Origin: Bacillota bacterium
GTDB lineage: Bacteria; Bacillota; Clostridia; Lachnospirales; Lachnospiraceae
NCBI GenBank assembly: GCA_023409835.1
Contig: JAEYQV010000127.1
Coordinates: forward strand, 1 to 15,959
DNA length: 15,959 nucleotides
Direction: 5' to 3'
Part shown: piece by piece, positions 13,003-15,959 of the stretch
Layout of the letters: each line of letters starts with the position of its first letter
How positions within the stretch are numbered: the stretch's first letter is position 1
Made by a program: the position numbers and the translations under genes
The notes under the pieces: model-generated
Seen by the model: the letters and a program-made list of their open reading frames with translations, nothing else
Databases searched by the model: none
What the model was told of the DNA's origin: nothing

Positions 13003-13018
13003 TACCTTTACGCATGGG
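12989..13018. promoter_or_regulatory. Hairpin with alternative partner (attenuator-like)
   Basis: CCCATGCGT (12989-12997) and ACGCATGGG (13010-13018) form a perfect 9-bp stem. The repeat copy at 12959-12966 can pair with the same arm instead (CCCATGCG with CGCATGGG), so two mutually exclusive hairpins are possible in RNA from either strand. On the minus strand, the far copy ends about 20 nt before the cyclase ribosome site. Confidence 0.45.
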
Positions 13019-13034
13019 CTGGTCTTAATAATCC

Positions 13035-13078
13035 TGCGCAATCTGCGCATGCACTATTGTGAATGCACAGATTGTGCA
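13035..13078. promoter_or_regulatory. 16-bp imperfect hairpin behind the exonuclease III gene
   Basis: TGCGCAATCTGCGCAT (13035-13050) faces ATGCACAGATTGTGCA (13063-13078) across a 12-nt loop. In RNA of the plus strand, the two non-Watson-Crick positions become G-U wobbles, giving a continuous 16-bp helix; on the minus strand they are A-C mismatches. No T-run follows on either side, so it is a poor terminator. It starts 13 bp past the stop codon of the exonuclease III gene. Confidence 0.5.
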
Positions 13079-13091
13079 GATGAAGTTTTCT

Positions 13092-13844
13092 CTACTTTAA
13101 AATCAGTTCTACCGGGCAATGATCGCTGCCAAGTACCTCCGTATGCAGAAGGCTGTCCTCTATTCTGTCCTTTAATCGTTGTGAGGTCAGGAAATAGTCA
13201 ATACGCCAACCGACATTCTTCTCCCTGGCCTTGAACATATAGGACCACCAGGTATATGCCCCTTCCTTATCCGGATATTTATAACGGAAGGTATCGATAA
13301 AGCCACTGTCAAGAAGCTTTGTAAATTTCTCACGTTCTTGTGGTGTAAAGCCTGCGCTTTTAGTGTTCGTTTTGGGATTTTTAAGATCGATCTCCTTATG
13401 AGCTACATTAAGGTCGCCGCAAATGATTACCGGCTTTTTTTTATCCAGGTTCATGATATATTGACGGAAGTCATCCTCCCATTCCATCCGATAATCAATC
13501 CTTGCCAGCTCTTGCTGGGAATTCGGTGTATACACCGTCACAAGATAATAATCCTCGAACTCCAGAGTTATCGTCCTACCCTCGTCATTATGTCTGTCCA
13601 GGCAGAGATCAAAGCATACACTTAATGGCTCTTGCTTCGTAAAAACCGCCGTGCCGGAATAGCCTTTCTTTACCGCTGAATTAAAATACTGTTGATATCC
13701 CTCAAAGCTAATCTGAACCTGTTCCGGCTGTAGCTTGGTCTCCTGCAGGCAGAAGATGTCCGCATCCGCCTCCTTAAAGAAATCTTCAAAGCCTTTATTT
13801 ATGCATGCTCTTAGTCCATTCACATTCCATGATATCAGTTTCAT
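13092..13844 (-). CDS. exoA: Exodeoxyribonuclease III / AP endonuclease
   Basis: The protein has 250 residues, full length for the XthA/ExoA family of the endonuclease/exonuclease/phosphatase fold. Catalytic motifs are all present: WNVNGLRA (6-13), LQETK with Glu35, Tyr105, GDLNVAH with Asp144 and Asn146, GWRIDYFL (212-219) and GSDHCPV with Asp241 and His242. The enzyme cuts DNA at abasic sites and degrades 3' ends during base-excision repair. The ATG at 13844 has AAGGAG eleven bases upstream, a rather long spacing. Between them lies the three-codon frame ATGAACAGATGA, whose stop overlaps this start, so coupling is conceivable. It is 33 bp downstream of the HAD phosphatase gene on the same strand, probably in one operon. 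Confidence 0.95.
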   Translation of the reverse strand: MKLISWNVNGLRACINKGFEDFFKEADADIFCLQETKLQPEQVQISFEGYQQYFNSAVKKGYSGTAVFTKQEPLSVCFDLCLDRHNDEGRTITLEFEDYYLVTVYTPNSQQELARIDYRMEWEDDFRQYIMNLDKKKPVIICGDLNVAHKEIDLKNPKTNTKSAGFTPQEREKFTKLLDSGFIDTFRYKYPDKEGAYTWWSYMFKAREKNVGWRIDYFLTSQRLKDRIEDSLLHTEVLGSDHCPVELILK

Positions 13845-13877
13845 CTGTTCATCTTCTCCTTCCCTGACTACTGACGA

Positions 13878-14525
13878 TTACAGCTCCATTACTATTTGAT
13901 AAAGCTCTTCTAGGTTGGTGGCAATCCGGTCGGCTCCGGCACTTATTAGCTCCTCTTCGGTGCCAAAGCCATAGAGCACTCCGATCGAAGTGATACCGAC
14001 CTGCTTAGCTCCTTCCACATCATATTTACGATCTCCTACCATGACAACCTTATTAAGCTCCGTAATACCATTCTTCTCCAGAGCATAACGAATTACTTCC
14101 TCCTTGCGGGAACGCCGGTCGTCAAAGGTGGCGCCGCAGATATCCGTAAAATAACCCCCAAGCTTAAAATGCTCCAGAATTCGTTTTGCTAGCGGCTCCG
14201 GCTTTGAAGTGGCAACATAGATACTTTTGCCCGCAGCCTTCCAGCTTGACAGAAGATGCACCATTCCCTCGTAAACCTCATTATCAAAGATTCCCGATTG
14301 ATTAAAATATTCTCTGTATTTATTGACAGCCAGCTCCGCATCCTCATTATTGAAGCCATAATATTCGATAAACCCATCCTTCAGCGGAGGCCCGATATGC
14401 TTCGTCAGAGTATCCAGATCCTCCACATTGATATCCAAAGCTCTGAGCGCATATTGAATTGATTTAGTAATCCCCTGCTTAGGATTCGTGATTGTTCCGT
14501 CCAGATCCATTAAGATGTATTCCAT
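13878..14525 (-). CDS. HAD-family hydrolase (phosphoglycolate phosphatase-like)
   Basis: The protein has 215 residues of HAD subfamily IA. Motif I is MDLDGT with nucleophile Asp7 and Asp9, an alpha-helical cap follows (about 16-85, containing HIGPPLKDGF), motif II is ATSK (105-108), motif III Lys141 and motif IV GDRKYD (164-169). This set is complete for a Mg-dependent phosphatase in the cytoplasm. The HIGPPL and GDRKYDVEGAK patterns are typical of proteins annotated as Gph/PpaX-like phosphoglycolate phosphatase or 5'-nucleotidase; the true substrate cannot be told from sequence. A housekeeping or damage-repair phosphatase role next to exonuclease III is plausible. The ATG at 14525 has AAAGGA eight bases upstream. 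It lies 51 bp after the DUF951 gene and 33 bp before exoA. Confidence 0.9.
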   Translation of the reverse strand: MEYILMDLDGTITNPKQGITKSIQYALRALDINVEDLDTLTKHIGPPLKDGFIEYYGFNNEDAELAVNKYREYFNQSGIFDNEVYEGMVHLLSSWKAAGKSIYVATSKPEPLAKRILEHFKLGGYFTDICGATFDDRRSRKEEVIRYALEKNGITELNKVVMVGDRKYDVEGAKQVGITSIGVLYGFGTEEELISAGADRIATNLEELYQIVMEL

Positions 14526-14576
14526 TCTGCAAATCCTTTCTATTTACAAGTACAAAACAAAGAATGAAGCCTCCTG

Positions 14577-14768
14577 CTATTTAGGCGGTTCCGGCTTCCT
14601 TATCTGTTTCATATTCTTTTCAACCTGCTTTCTGGGTATCATAATCTGATGCCCACAGCCCAGACATTTCAGGCGAAAATCCATCCCCACCCGTAAAATC
14701 TCCCATTCGCTGCTGCCACAGGGATGCTGTTTTTTCAGTTTAATGATTTCTCCGACATTCAAATCCAT
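14577..14768 (-). CDS. DUF951 family small zinc-ribbon-like protein
   Basis: The protein has 63 residues and clearly belongs to DUF951 (PF06107): VGEIIKLKKQHPCGSSEWEILRVG followed by DFRLKCLGCGHQIMIPR. His15/Cys17 and the Cys35-x2-Cys38 pair could bind a metal. The family is widespread in Firmicutes, is often found near mechanosensitive-channel or ribosome-related genes, and has no proven function. The ATG at 14768 has a strong AGGAGG seven bases upstream, and the SigA promoter at 14811-14838 drives it. It is the first gene of the minus-strand cluster that continues with the HAD phosphatase and exoA. Confidence 0.92.
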   Translation of the reverse strand: MDLNVGEIIKLKKQHPCGSSEWEILRVGMDFRLKCLGCGHQIMIPRKQVEKNMKQIRKPEPPK

Positions 14769-14810
14769 TCTTAATCCTCCTATCGGTAGTTTCAGGTAGT
14801 TTTCCTGTAT

Positions 14811-14838
14811 AGTATACCATAGTTATCATTGTTTTCAA
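14811..14838 (-). promoter_or_regulatory. Promoter of the DUF951-HAD-exoA cluster (TTGAAA-N16-TATACT)
   Basis: On the minus strand -35 TTGAAA (14838-14833), a 16-nt spacer and -10 TATACT (14816-14811) are present, with a TGG extension before the -10. It lies 43 nt upstream of the DUF951 ATG. Confidence 0.65.
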
Positions 14839-14854
14839 ATCGAAAAATTTGTAT

Positions 14855-14921
14855 TGCATTTCTATGTTGTATGTAGTAGTATGACTGTATAGTTAATGTA
14901 GTATTAATAACTACATCATAC
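14855..14921 (+). promoter_or_regulatory. Leader with inverted repeats of the hemolysin III-like gene
   Basis: ATGTAGT (14896-14902) and ACTACAT (14910-14916) form a perfect inverted repeat around ATTAATA. An outer GTATGA/TCATAC pair (near 14879 and 14916) and further TGTAGT/ACTACATC half-copies occur nearby (about 14870 and 14967). A TTGCAT-N17-TAGTAT promoter may start near 14852, but its -10 is weak. A repressor-operator or leader hairpin is inferred. Confidence 0.4.
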
Positions 14922-15005
14922 ACAAGTGATACTTCATCATGTATACCCGATAATGATGTTGGTAAAACTACATCCATCAATAATAACATAAAGGAGCTGA
15001 TTATT

Positions 15006-15668
15006 ATGACATTAAAGAAAGTAAAGGATCCCGGAAGTGCAGTGACACATTTCATCGGTACCTTAATGGCGGTATTTGCATCCACCCCCTTATTACTGAA
15101 GGCTGCTGCCAATCCTGGATATATCCACACCATCTCCCTCGGGATTTTTATTCTGAGTATGATTTTACTATATGTAGCCAGCACGATTTACCATACCCTG
15201 AATATATCCTTGAAGGCAAATCGACGGCTAAAAAAGTTTGATCATATGATGATCTATGTTCTTATTGCCGGCACCTATACACCCATCTGTATCATAGCTC
15301 TGGGCGGCCTGACCGGATTAATCCTTCTGGCCATCATCTGGGGGCTGGCTCTCATCGGAATCATTGTGACCGGCTTCTGGGTTAACTGTCCGAAATGGTT
15401 CTCCTCCGTGGTATATATTGCTATGGGCTGGTCCTGTGTCCTGGCCTTTACCCAGCTCATTAATTCCCTATCGGCTGCAGCCTTTCGCTGGCTCCTGGCA
15501 GGCGGCATCATCTATACCATCGGCGGTGTCATCTATGCTCTGAAGCTGCCCATATTTAACAGCAGACATAAATACTTCGGCTCCCACGAAATCTTCCACC
15601 TCTTTGTTATGGGCGGTAGTCTCTGTCATTTCATCCTGATGTACAACTACATCGCAGTTATGCCCTAG
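15006..15668 (+). CDS. Hemolysin III / PAQR-like membrane protein
   Basis: The protein has 220 residues with about seven membrane segments, the size of bacterial hemolysin III (YqfA-type) proteins. Family marks are SAVTHFIG with His15, STIYH (Ser59, His63), FDHMMIYVLIAGTYTP with Asp79 and His80, and the C-terminal FGSHEIFHLFVMGGSLCHF with His194, His198 and His208. The conserved Ser/Asp/His set forms a membrane-embedded zinc site in the related PAQR receptors and suggests a hydrolase of the CREST superfamily. Haemolysis is known only for a few members, so the name is historical. The ATG at 15006 has AAGGAG nine bases upstream. It is transcribed away from the DUF951 cluster and appears monocistronic; hairpins follow at 15714 and 15824. 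Confidence 0.9.
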   Translation: MTLKKVKDPGSAVTHFIGTLMAVFASTPLLLKAAANPGYIHTISLGIFILSMILLYVASTIYHTLNISLKANRRLKKFDHMMIYVLIAGTYTPICIIALGGLTGLILLAIIWGLALIGIIVTGFWVNCPKWFSSVVYIAMGWSCVLAFTQLINSLSAAAFRWLLAGGIIYTIGGVIYALKLPIFNSRHKYFGSHEIFHLFVMGGSLCHFILMYNYIAVMP

Positions 15669-15713
15669 ACCCTAGGAATTAGTTTCATATATAATTTGGT
15701 CACTTCTATGACA

Positions 15714-15758
15714 GGTGCCCGGAACCAATCATATTTTACTTCATCCTTACCGGGCACC
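15714..15758 (+). terminator. Hairpin behind the hemolysin III-like gene
   Basis: There is a perfect 9-bp GC-rich stem, GGTGCCCGG (15714-15722) with CCGGGCACC (15750-15758), and a 27-nt loop. The tail (GTTCCTAAAG) has no T-run, so termination would be inefficient or factor-dependent. Confidence 0.45.
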
Positions 15759-15794
15759 GTTCCTAAAGCCAATTATGCTATAACACCGTTCCTA
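15755..15794. repeat. 11-bp direct repeat
   Basis: CACCGTTCCTA occurs at 15755-15765 and 15784-15794, a 29-bp period. The first copy overlaps the right arm of the preceding hairpin. No function is evident. Confidence 0.6.
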
Positions 15795-15818
15795 GAACCA
15801 GTGTGCTCCTTACTAACA

Positions 15819-15853
15819 CAAAGCCGCCCCTCTACTTGCATAAAGGGGCGGTT
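15819..15853 (-). terminator. Terminator-like hairpin near the right end
   Basis: CCGCCCCT (15824-15831) pairs with AGGGGCGG (15844-15851) across a 12-nt loop. On the minus strand it is followed by GCTTTGTG, a partial T-run; on the plus strand the tail is TTCGTC. This favours a gene on the minus strand entering from the right. A minus-strand frame without start runs from the window edge to a TGA at 15898-15896 and could be its last 20 codons. Confidence 0.5.
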
Positions 15854-15959
15854 CGTCATATCTATGTTAAGCAGCCGAATGGTTCTGGTAAGGTATCAAG
15901 GCAGTAATCTGTTCACACTCATGATGAGGTAGAGGGGATTCGGTTGCGAATGCTCAAAG

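Noticed and set aside
13834..13856. Three-codon leader peptide ATGAACAGATGA before exoA
   Set aside because: Its AAGGAG is only 3 nt from its ATG, and such short frames arise by chance; kept as a note on the exoA start only.
15696..15932. 78-codon plus-strand frame after the hemolysin III-like gene
   Set aside because: It runs through two hairpins and a direct repeat, has no ribosome site and no recognisable protein pattern.
15896..15958. Last 20 codons of a minus-strand gene at the right edge
   Set aside because: It is only supported by an open frame of 63 bases and a nearby terminator-like hairpin; too short to annotate as a gene.

Overview
The window looks like a chromosomal segment of a low-to-moderate-GC, endospore-forming Clostridia, most like Lachnospiraceae (Clostridium cluster XIVa). 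This is inferred from a SipL-type spore morphogenesis protein (SPOCS domains plus LysM), Veg, DUF951, a YaaH/SleL-type LysM + GH18 spore-lytic protein, strong GGAGG ribosome binding sites and AT-rich intergenic DNA. No rRNA, tRNA, CRISPR, transposase or phage gene is visible. Most genes are ordinary core functions on the minus strand.

Left part (1-4230): a plus-strand terminator closes a gene outside the window. Then come minus-strand genes for a small two-helix membrane protein with a C-terminal zinc ribbon, an unnamed soluble protein with its own terminator, a SipL-like protein, and Veg, which has a near-consensus SigA promoter. A perfect 40-bp tandem duplication lies at 1001-1080.

Middle part (4230-9580): a gene-free AT-rich stretch, a 112-nt fold of unknown role (4517-4628), a PrcB_C-domain lipoprotein, the ClpB disaggregase, and a LysM-LysM-GH18 protein. 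That GH18 protein has lost the catalytic Asp/Glu motif (E-G-V-N-L-A-F-Q in place of D-G-[VI]-[ND]-[IL]-D-x-E), so it is probably not a working glycosidase. A 26-bp tandem duplication and an inverted repeat abut the predicted clpB promoter; no CIRCE or CtsR-type box is seen there.

Right part: a plus-strand operon (9582-11033) carries an unknown 138-aa protein followed by AzlC and AzlD, the branched-chain amino-acid exporter pair. It meets a minus-strand cluster at a long bidirectional terminator (11139-11190). In transcription order that cluster runs DUF951 - HAD phosphatase - exonuclease III - cyclase/formamidase-like hydrolase - HD-GYP phosphodiesterase. The gap between exonuclease III and the cyclase (12956-13078) holds three copies of one short motif in alternative-pairing arrangement plus a second long stem; it is the best candidate in the window for an undescribed cis-regulatory RNA. 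A plus-strand hemolysin III/PAQR-like membrane protein with a palindromic leader follows, and the window ends in hairpin-rich intergenic DNA.

I do not see a convincing new multi-gene system. The most interesting items are the degenerate GH18 protein, the structured RNA candidates at 12956-13078 and 4517-4628, the clpB upstream repeats, and the unknown gene coupled to azlCD.
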